The translations under genes and the position numbers were made by a program. 5,473 bases of DNA, taken from positions 17,310 to 22,782 of the forward strand of contig NZ_LFEK01000030.1 of NCBI RefSeq assembly GCF_001039265.1, written 5' to 3'. Of this stretch, positions 1-5,473 are shown in pieces. The number at the start of each line of letters is the position of its first letter. Position 1 is the stretch's first letter. A model generated the notes under the pieces. The model searched no databases, was not told the origin of the DNA, and was given only the letters and a program-made list of their open reading frames with translations. This stretch comes from Synechococcus sp. GFB01. Lineage in GTDB: Bacteria > Cyanobacteriota > Cyanobacteriia > PCC-6307 > Cyanobiaceae.

Positions 1-1
1 T

Positions 2-739
2 GCCCAGAATCCCCAGAAGGTGAAGGAGATGAAGGAGGCCTTCGTCGCCGAAGCGAAGAAGTATCAGGTGTTTCCGCTCGACGCCTCGGTGGCAGCGCGC
101 ATCGTGGCACCCCGGCCGAACATCACCGCCGGCCGCGACACGTTTTTCTATACCCATCCGATGGTGGGGCTGCCCCAGGGCGATTCGCCCCTGTTGCTGA
201 ACACGTCCTACACCGTGACCGCCGACATCGAGGTACCAGCAGGCGGTGCGGAGGGCATGCTGCTCACCTCGGGCGGCCGCTTCGGGGGCTACGGCTTCTA
301 TCTGAAGAACGGCAAGCCGGTGTGGCTGTGGAACATGGTGGATCTTGAGAGGCTGAAGTGGGAGGGAACCGAGCCGCTTTCACCCGGCAAGCACAAGGTT
401 GCGTTCGATTTCGACTACGACGGCAAAGGGGCGGGCACCCTGGCCTTCAACGACTTCAGCGGCGTCGGCCGCCCCGGCACCGGCACCCTCAAGGTGGATG
501 GCAAGGTGGTGGCCACCAAAACGATGCCCAGGACCCTGCCGATGATCCTGCAGTGGGACGAAAGCTTCGACATCGGCTCCGACACCCTCACCGGCGTCAA
601 TGACGCCGACTACCGGCCGCCCTTCGCCTTCACCGGGCGGCTCAACAAGCTCACCGTGACCCTCGATCGGCCCAGCCTTTCGCCTGAGGACATCCGCAGT
701 CTCGAGGCCGCCCAGCGGAACAACAAGATGAGCGAATGA
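2..739 (+). CDS. Arylsulfatase, C-terminal fragment (5' end outside window)
   Basis: This is the C-terminal part of a type I (formylglycine-dependent) arylsulfatase, an enzyme that hydrolyses sulfate esters. The frame is open from base 2; the GTG at 20 and ATG at 29 are internal codons, because the residues before them (QNPQKVKEMKEAF) already match the family's helix leading to 'AEAKKYQVFPLD'. The rest follows the beta-rich C-terminal domain of large arylsulfatases: an 'AGRDTFFY' strand, 'EVPAGGAEGMLLTSGGRFGGYGFY', 'GKHKVAFDFDYDG', a 'VDGKVVA' strand, 'ESFDIGSDT' and a terminal 'PPFAFTGRLNKLTV' strand. About 245 residues are visible. The CxPxR motif carrying the modified Cys/Ser and most metal ligands lie upstream of the window, so activity cannot be judged. 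The loop after 'FDYDGKGAG' seems longer than usual. No frame damage is seen. The gene faces the minus-strand block and ends 54 bases from the SDR stop. The family call is confident; the substrate is unknown. Confidence 0.88.
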   Translation, partial: AQNPQKVKEMKEAFVAEAKKYQVFPLDASVAARIVAPRPNITAGRDTFFYTHPMVGLPQGDSPLLLNTSYTVTADIEVPAGGAEGMLLTSGGRFGGYGFYLKNGKPVWLWNMVDLERLKWEGTEPLSPGKHKVAFDFDYDGKGAGTLAFNDFSGVGRPGTGTLKVDGKVVATKTMPRTLPMILQWDESFDIGSDTLTGVNDADYRPPFAFTGRLNKLTVTLDRPSLSPEDIRSLEAAQRNNKMSE

Positions 740-756
740 GCAGACGCTTCGGCCTC

Positions 757-784
757 CTGCCTCCGGTTCAGCCGCCGGAGGCGG
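757..784. terminator. Hairpin between convergent genes, probable bidirectional terminator
   Basis: GCCTCCGG (759-766) and CCGGAGGC (775-782) form a perfect 8-bp GC-rich stem with an 8-base loop, extendable by one wobble and one C-G pair. It sits in the 54-base gap between the stop of the plus-strand sulfatase and the stop of the minus-strand SDR, where a shared terminator is expected. No T-tract follows on either side, so classical intrinsic termination is not assured. Confidence 0.6.
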
Positions 785-793
785 AGAGAGCCC

Positions 794-1459
794 CTACCAG
801 GGCAGCACCTCGCCGTTGGCGTGCCAGAAGGTGCCGGAGTTCTCGAGCGTGAGGCCATCGATGCGGGCCAGCAGGCCCCGCACGGCCGTCTCGGGGGTGA
901 TGCCGCTGCTGGTGAAACCGGTCATCGCGGTGCTCACCATGCCGGGGTGCAGGATGGCCACGGCGATGCCACGCGGGCGCAGGTCGATCGAGAGCGATTT
1001 GCCGGCCATGCACAGCGCCACCTTCGACATGCGGTAGCCGTAGGAATTGCCGGAGCTGTTGTCGGCGATCGAGCCCATCCGGCTGGTGATCAGGATCACC
1101 CTGGCGCCGGCCGGCAGCTGGGGTAGCAGGGCCGCGGTGAGGCGCAGCGGTCCGATGGCATTCACCTCGAACTGCCGGCGGATGCTCTCCACATCGAGAT
1201 GGGTGAGGGTGTTGCGCTCGAGCAGGCCGGCATTGTTGATCAGGATGTCGATCGGCAGCTCGTCGAGGCGCTCCACCAGGTGCTGGATGGAGGCTTCGCT
1301 GGTCACGTCGACGCCGGCCTCAATCCGCACACCGAGGGCCTCCAGCTCGGCTGAAGGTGCCCGGCAGGCCGCAACCACCTGATCGCCGCGGGCCTGGAGC
1401 TGGCGGCAGAACTCCAGGCCGATGCCCCGATTGGCGCCCGTGATCAGAACCGTGGCCAT
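794..1459 (-). CDS. Short-chain dehydrogenase/reductase (SDR), C-factor/carbonyl reductase-like
   Basis: This is a complete 221-residue classical SDR, a cytosolic NAD(P)(H)-dependent oxidoreductase with a Rossmann fold. Visible motifs are the cofactor loop TGANRGIG (7-14), the adenine-contacting DVT (51-53), NNAG (75-78), the structural Asn in FEVNAIGP (N100), a catalytic Ser at 126 (or 130), the YRMSK active site (Y142, K146) and HPG (171-173). The region 'TSRMGSIADNSSGNSYGYRMSK' is typical of the C-factor/sniffer-like carbonyl reductase branch. The Arg in the glycine loop and the 'CRAP' after beta-2 suggest NADP(H), by inference. The length is normal for this small subgroup and every catalytic residue is present. 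The ATG overlaps the TGA of the upstream membrane-protein gene (TGATG), and only a weak GGAG lies 13 bases upstream, so translational coupling is likely. The physiological substrate cannot be read from sequence. Confidence 0.93.
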   Translation of the reverse strand: MATVLITGANRGIGLEFCRQLQARGDQVVAACRAPSAELEALGVRIEAGVDVTSEASIQHLVERLDELPIDILINNAGLLERNTLTHLDVESIRRQFEVNAIGPLRLTAALLPQLPAGARVILITSRMGSIADNSSGNSYGYRMSKVALCMAGKSLSIDLRPRGIAVAILHPGMVSTAMTGFTSSGITPETAVRGLLARIDGLTLENSGTFWHANGEVLPW

Positions 1460-1824
1460 CAGAGCGGACAGTCTCCAGCTCGGTAGGCGTCGACCATCTC
1501 ACCGAGCCGATCGGCCGCCACCGCGACCTTCTCGACCTGATCCCCGTAGGCCTGGGCGTAGCGGGCATAGGCGTCGGGGTCGACACGCCGCAGGGTGGCC
1601 CGCTGATCGGGGTTGAGGCGCATCTGGCGCATCACGGCCAGCTGGGGATTGAAGGTGTCCGTGCGGAAGCGGCCGATCGCGCTGCGCTGCTCACGGCAGG
1701 CGTTGCTATGGCGCTGCCGGGCCTCATGGCGAAGCTTCAGCACCAGGGCTGCTCCGCCGGCAACGGCAGCCAGCACGGCAAGAAGGATGAGCCTGCGGCG
1801 CAGGGAGGGCGACAGCTGCGGCAT
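1459..1824 (-). CDS. Small single-pass membrane or signal-anchored protein, function unknown
   Basis: I do not recognise this family. The chosen start is the ATG at 1824 (MPQLSPSLRRR), giving 121 residues. The frame stays open to 1890, but the extra 22 residues are basic, low-complexity and lie in the gap after the Nif11-like gene, while an AGGG lies 10 bases before the ATG at 1824. The protein has a basic N-terminus (RRR, 9-11), one hydrophobic segment at about 12-30 rich in Ala, Leu and Val, a second basic stretch (KLRHEARQRH) and then a soluble, mostly helical tail with many Arg, Gln and Tyr residues. Charges flank the segment on both sides, so topology is uncertain; a cleavable signal (near AVAGGAA) is an alternative. 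There are only two Cys (43 and 119), both in the tail, which could pair if the tail is outside the cytoplasm. Its TGA overlaps the ATG of the SDR gene, so the two are probably co-translated. I am confident it is coding, with no functional call. Confidence 0.72.
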   Translation of the reverse strand: MPQLSPSLRRRLILLAVLAAVAGGAALVLKLRHEARQRHSNACREQRSAIGRFRTDTFNPQLAVMRQMRLNPDQRATLRRVDPDAYARYAQAYGDQVEKVAVAADRLGEMVDAYRAGDCPL

Positions 1825-1877
1825 CGGAACGACCCTGCGATCACCATTCTGCCTGCGAGACGTTCTGCGGCCCGCGC

Positions 1878-1901
1878 CTGCCACAGTCACTGTTACAGCA
1901 G
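1878..1901. repeat. Imperfect palindrome upstream of the membrane-protein gene
   Basis: An 11-base palindrome, ACAGT-C-ACTGT (1883-1893), is flanked by a second, unevenly spaced pair CTGC/GCAG (1878-1881 and 1898-1901). It lies just after the stop of the Nif11-like gene and about 54 bases before the membrane-protein ATG. The one-base centre is too tight for a hairpin of the inner arms alone, so it reads more like a dyad protein-binding site than a terminator. It does not match the NtcA, LexA or Fur/Zur consensus sequences I know. Confidence 0.3.
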
Positions 1902-1902
1902 T

Positions 1903-2136
1903 TCAGCCCCAGATCCCCAGAGGCTGGAGCCCCTCCCCGGCGGCCGGCGGATGGTCCGACATCCAGTCCTGACAGGTGGTCAGCCAGAGGATCTCCGCGT
2001 CGGCGAGGTCGTAGCCGGCATCGCGCACCTGGCTGGCCAGACGCTCCGCATCGCCCTCCAGCTCCTGGAGGCGCTGCTGCCAGGCGGGATCGGCGCGCAC
2101 CATCGCGATGAAGGCATCGAGCTGCGCTTGCGACAT
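1903..2136 (-). CDS. Nif11-like small protein
   Basis: This 77-residue ORF begins at the first ATG after the in-frame TAG at 2170-2172. Residues 1-50 fit the Nif11 (nitrogen-fixation-like leader) domain pattern: MS-x-x-x-L-x-x-F at the N-terminus, V-x-x-D-P-x-x-Q-x-x-L around 13-23, a charged helix, and an 'A-x-x-AGYDL-x-x-x-E' end (40-48). This domain is common in cyanobacteria, both as stand-alone small proteins and as leader peptides of lanthipeptide-like precursors. Here the tail ([20 protein letters not shown] and onward) has no clear double-glycine cleavage site and a single Cys (55), so a modified-peptide precursor is not supported; no modification enzyme is in the window. The Shine-Dalgarno is weak: the nearest purine run (GGGGGAG) is over 15 bases away and partly in a small hairpin. 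The role is unknown. The frame and domain call are fairly secure. Confidence 0.7.
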   Translation of the reverse strand: MSQAQLDAFIAMVRADPAWQQRLQELEGDAERLASQVRDAGYDLADAEILWLTTCQDWMSDHPPAAGEGLQPLGIWG

Positions 2137-2147
2137 GGGACGGCAGC

Positions 2148-2164
2148 GGGGAAAGCATCTCCCC
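2148..2164 (-). other. Small hairpin in the leader of the Nif11-like gene
   Basis: GGGGA (2148-2152) and TCCCC (2160-2164) can form a 5-bp stem with a 7-base loop between the lysS stop codon and the Nif11-like ATG. In the minus-strand transcript the 5' arm is the purine-rich GGGGA, the only Shine-Dalgarno-like sequence near this gene. It could be a weak terminator for the upstream gene or a structure that limits ribosome access. It is short enough to be chance in GC-rich DNA. Confidence 0.25.
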
Positions 2165-2169
2165 CTTCT

Positions 2170-3230
<1,061 letters not shown>

Positions 3231-3252
3231 CGGCGATCAGGGGCGACTCAGT

Positions 3253-3285
3253 CGGCCCATCCTGCAGGAGAGGAGGCTCGGGCCG
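3253..3285 (-). terminator. Possible weak hairpin between response regulator and lysS
   Basis: CGGCCC (3253-3258) and GGGCCG (3280-3285) can pair as a 6-bp stem around a 21-base loop that itself contains the palindrome TCCTGCAGGA. It lies in the 91-base gap between the response-regulator stop and the lysS GTG. The loop is long and there is no T-tract, so termination or attenuation here is only a possibility. No clear promoter for lysS is seen in the same gap. Confidence 0.25.
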
Positions 3286-3321
3286 GATCTGGCATGCATG
3301 GAAAGGTGAGCGGCTGGCGGA

Positions 3322-4100
3322 TCAGCCCAGGGCCGCCAGACCCGTATCGCCCACCCGCTGCGAGGCGTAGCCGGTGCCGCGCACGGTGAGGATCAGCTCG
3401 GGGTTGCGGGGATCGGGCTCGAGCTTGCCGCGCAGGCGCGCCACGTACACGTCGACCACGCGCAGATCGGCGGCACGGCGTGGCGGATAGCCCCAGAGCT
3501 GTTCGAGGATCTCGGCACGGGGAACCACCCGGCCTGGCTCCCGGAACAGCAGCTCCAGCAGGCTGAATTCGGTGTAGGTGAGGGCGATGCGCTCGCGTCG
3601 CGGGTCACCTGGCGCCGGTTGGTGTCGACCACCAGGTCGCCCACCCGCAGCACACCGCTGCCGGTCGGCAGCTCGCGCGGCTCAGTGCTGGCCGAGCCGC
3701 GGCCCACCCGCCGCAGGATGGTGGCGATGCGGGCTTCGAGCTCCTTGGGGCTGAAAGGCTTCGGCAGGTAGTCGTCGGCACCCAGATCAAGCCCCGAAAC
3801 CCGCTCGGCGATGGCATCGAGGGCCGAGAGGAAGATGATCGGCACGCAGGATTCGGCCCGCAGGCGACGGCAGACCGCGAAGCCATCGAGCTTGGGCAGC
3901 ATCACGTCGAGCACCACCAGATCGGGCTGCTCCTGGTGGAAGAGGCCGATCGCCTCCTCACCATCCTCGGCGCAGATCACCCGGTAGCCGGCCAGCTGCA
4001 GTCGCATCACCAGCACCCGCCGCACCGCCGCCTCGTCGTCCACAACCAGGAGGGTGGCTCTGGGCTCAGCGGACGGATTCGGCCTGTCCTCAGCGGGCAT
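3322..4100 (-). CDS. OmpR-family response regulator, RpaB/Ycf27-like (one frameshift)
   Basis: This is a two-component transcription factor. The receiver domain (about 14-132) has the acidic pair D21/D22, the phospho-acceptor D65 in LVVLDVMLPKLDG, S92 and the conserved K114 in PKPFSPKELEARI. After a linker, a winged-helix DNA-binding domain (about 150-250) shows TYTEFSLLELL, the recognition helix around RVVDVYVARLRGKLE and the wing RGTGY. One base is missing at about 3596: the frame reads VTRDASASP instead of VTRD-GERIALTYTEF. With one G restored the protein is 259 residues, normal for the family. It resembles RpaB, the cyanobacterial regulator of light-stress and photosynthesis genes linked to kinase NblS, and Cys77 aligns with a Cys in RpaB receivers. 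However, the recognition region (PPRRAADLRVVDVYVAR) differs from canonical RpaB (TPERHVDTRVVDVHISR), so it may be a paralogue; hence no gene symbol. No kinase is in the window. The start is the ATG at 4100. Confidence 0.88.
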
Positions 4101-4183
4101 AGGCGAGTCGCCGACATGAAGAATCGCAACCCTACCCGTCAGCCTGCCCCGAGGTCAGCCCCGGGCCTGCTCGGCTGGAGCCG

Positions 4184-4200
4184 GTCTGAACAGATTTAAG
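4184..4200 (-). promoter_or_regulatory. AT-rich patch, weak candidate promoter for the response regulator
   Basis: The 130-base gap between the substrate-binding protein and the response regulator contains one AT-rich patch in otherwise GC-rich DNA. On the minus strand it reads GTCTTAAATCTGTTC and could supply a -10-like hexamer (TTAAAT, 4 of 6 matches to TATAAT) about 90 bases before the ATG at 4100. No good -35 box is seen at the usual spacing, and no HLR1-type RpaB site (paired TTACA) was found. Weak evidence. Confidence 0.22.
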
Positions 4201-4207
4201 ACTTTCT

Positions 4208-4228
4208 GCAGGAACGGATCGCAGGAAC
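4208..4228. repeat. Short tandem direct repeat GCAGGAAC
   Basis: GCAGGAAC occurs at 4208-4215 and again at 4221-4228, a spacing of 13 bases, directly after the stop of the substrate-binding protein gene and upstream of the AT-rich patch that might be the response-regulator promoter. OmpR-type regulators often bind direct repeats about one helical turn apart, so an operator is conceivable, but an 8-base repeat may be chance. Confidence 0.25.
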
Positions 4229-4230
4229 CG

Positions 4231-5473
4231 TCAGGGCCAGCGCGCCTGGGCATAGCGGTTCCACTCCTGCTCGGCCGTCGCCAGGGCGGCATCGCTGTCG
4301 ACTTCACCGAGCATCGCCCGTTGCAGCTGCGTGTAGAGGATCGCCTGCAGACGCTTCACGCCGGGCAAGGCCGGCACGAGCACCCGGGCCCGCTCGAGTG
4401 TCGCCGCCGAGAGCAGTCGGGCCTCGCGCACCAGCGGCGGATCATCCGAGCTGCGAATGCGCTGGCCCAGCTGTGCCAGGGCGGCGGTGGCCGAAGGCAG
4501 CACCCGGGCCTGCTCGGCAAAGCGGAGCTGGTTGGCGGCATCGGTGAGGAACAGAGCCAGGCTGAGCGCCTCGGCGGGCAGGGCGCTCTGGCGTGGCACC
4601 ACCAGATTCATCAGGGCCACGTTGGCCTCGCCACTCTCACCGGTGAGCGGCGGGAAGGGAGCGGTGCGGGCCGCCACCCCGGGCGCGTTGGTCTGCAGAT
4701 TGCGCAGGAAGTCGGGTCCGGTGGCCACCTGGGCCAGCTCTCCGGCCTGATAGAGCTCGATCGCCCTTCGGTAGCCCTGGCTTACCACTTCACGCGGTAG
4801 CAGGCCCCGCCGGTAGAGATCGCTCCAGAAGACGAACGCCCTGCGTCCGGCTGTGCTGTTGAAGGCAGCGCGCTGCCGGCCATCGAGGAGCTGCACACCC
4901 ATCTGCACCAGGGTCTCGAGCAGCTCGGCCGAATCGTCGGGCACCACGGTCATGAACACGGCGTAGCGTCCGGTGCGGCGGCGCACTGCTTCGGCATAGG
5001 CCGGCAGCTGCTGCCAATGGAGCGGCGGCACCGCATAGCCGGCCTGCTGCAGCAGCAGCCGGTTGGCCAGGGTGATGCGGGTGGTGAGGTACCAGGGGAT
5101 CGCGAAGAGGGAGTCCCCCTGGCGACCGGCCTGCCAGACCCGCGGCAGATACGCCTCGGCTGCTCCGGGTGGCAGCAGCGGCTCCAGATCCAGCAGGCCC
5201 CCCTTGCTGGCCAGGTTGGCGGCGAAGGGAGGATTGAGATTCACCAGATCGGGCGCCGTGCGGGCGAACACCGCCGCCAGCAGCTTGCGCTCCACCGAGC
5301 CCCAGGCACGTCGGTCCAGATCACCCGCACCCCGGGATGGGCCCGCTCCCAGGCCGCGATCACGCCCCGGATGTAGGCGTTGAACTTGGGCGCCAGATCC
5401 AGGGTCCAGAAGTGCAGCGCCTTCTCCCCCGCCGCTGGCCGTCGGGTGCCGCAGGCCGCCAGCAGGCCACCAC
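4231..5473 (-). CDS. ABC transporter substrate-binding lipoprotein, sugar type (5' end outside window, one frameshift)
   Basis: This is an extracellular solute-binding protein (family 1, carbohydrate type) that captures a solute in the periplasm and delivers it to an ABC permease. At the window edge the frame reads GGLLAAC, a good lipobox with the lipidated Cys encoded at 5451-5453, followed by GTRRPAAGEKALHFWTLDLAPKF. The mature protein would be about 407 residues, normal for the family. Typical features are the first beta strand with FWT, 'WERAHPGVRVIWTDVP', 'APDLVNLNPPFAANLASKGGLLDLEPLL', the hinge segment 'SLFAIPWYLTTRITLANRLLLQQAGY', 'FWSDLYRRGLL' and a C-terminal helical region ending in YAQARWP. 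One base is missing at about 5305: adding a base after GTGCC gives VPWGSVERKLL. The rest is open. No permease or ATPase gene is within the window, so the ligand cannot be inferred; cyanobacterial relatives include the glucosylglycerol/sucrose type, but that is only a possibility. It is upstream of, and on the same strand as, the response regulator. Confidence 0.88.
   Translation of the reverse strand, partial: WWPAGGLRHPTASGGGEGAALLDPGSGAQVQRLHPGRDRGLGAGPSRGAGDLDRRAWGSVERKLLAAVFARTAPDLVNLNPPFAANLASKGGLLDLEPLLPPGAAEAYLPRVWQAGRQGDSLFAIPWYLTTRITLANRLLLQQAGYAVPPLHWQQLPAYAEAVRRRTGRYAVFMTVVPDDSAELLETLVQMGVQLLDGRQRAAFNSTAGRRAFVFWSDLYRRGLLPREVVSQGYRRAIELYQAGELAQVATGPDFLRNLQTNAPGVAARTAPFPPLTGESGEANVALMNLVVPRQSALPAEALSLALFLTDAANQLRFAEQARVLPSATAALAQLGQRIRSSDDPPLVREARLLSAATLERARVLVPALPGVKRLQAILYTQLQRAMLGEVDSDAALATAEQEWNRYAQARWP

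Noticed and set aside
1903..2136. Nif11-like ORF as a prochlorosin/lanthipeptide precursor
   Set aside because: It has no clear double-glycine cleavage site, no core rich in Cys/Ser/Thr, and no lanthionine synthetase or transporter in the window.
4321..4800. A plus-strand open frame inside the substrate-binding protein gene
   Set aside because: It is antisense to a well-supported coding frame, with no domain and shadow-frame composition.

Overview
The window looks like chromosomal DNA from a GC-rich unicellular cyanobacterium of the Synechococcus/Cyanobium group. The best clues are a lysyl-tRNA synthetase and an OmpR-type response regulator whose sequences closely resemble, from memory, those of picocyanobacteria, together with a Nif11-type small protein. 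I made no database search, so the assignment is by recognition only.

Layout: (1) At positions 1-739 on the plus strand is the C-terminal part of an arylsulfatase whose catalytic half lies outside the window. (2) A GC-rich hairpin at 757-784 separates it from a convergent minus-strand block. (3) Everything after that is on the minus strand. Read in the direction of transcription (high to low coordinates) it contains: a lipoprotein sugar-type ABC substrate-binding protein (about 5473-4231, start outside the window), a response regulator resembling RpaB (4100-3322), a broken lysS (3230-2170), a 77-residue Nif11-like ORF (2136-1903), a 121-residue single-membrane-segment protein (1824-1459), and an SDR oxidoreductase (1459-794) whose start codon overlaps the stop of the membrane protein.

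The main oddity is reading-frame damage. Six separate places need one extra base to restore obvious homology: one in the substrate-binding protein (about 5305), one in the response regulator (about 3596) and four in lysS (about 2708, 2421, 2326, 2211). All six are losses of one base, and each can be repaired by adding a single G or C. This pattern fits base-calling or assembly error better than gene decay. Separately, lysS loses roughly its last 150 residues, including class II motif 3, and runs into unrelated sequence at about 2170-2200. Single-base errors do not explain that, so it is either a true deletion or a chimeric join.

No convincing new multi-gene system is visible. The items most worth checking are the lysS/Nif11 junction, the Nif11-like ORF itself, the translationally coupled membrane protein-SDR pair, and the divergence of the response regulator from canonical RpaB.
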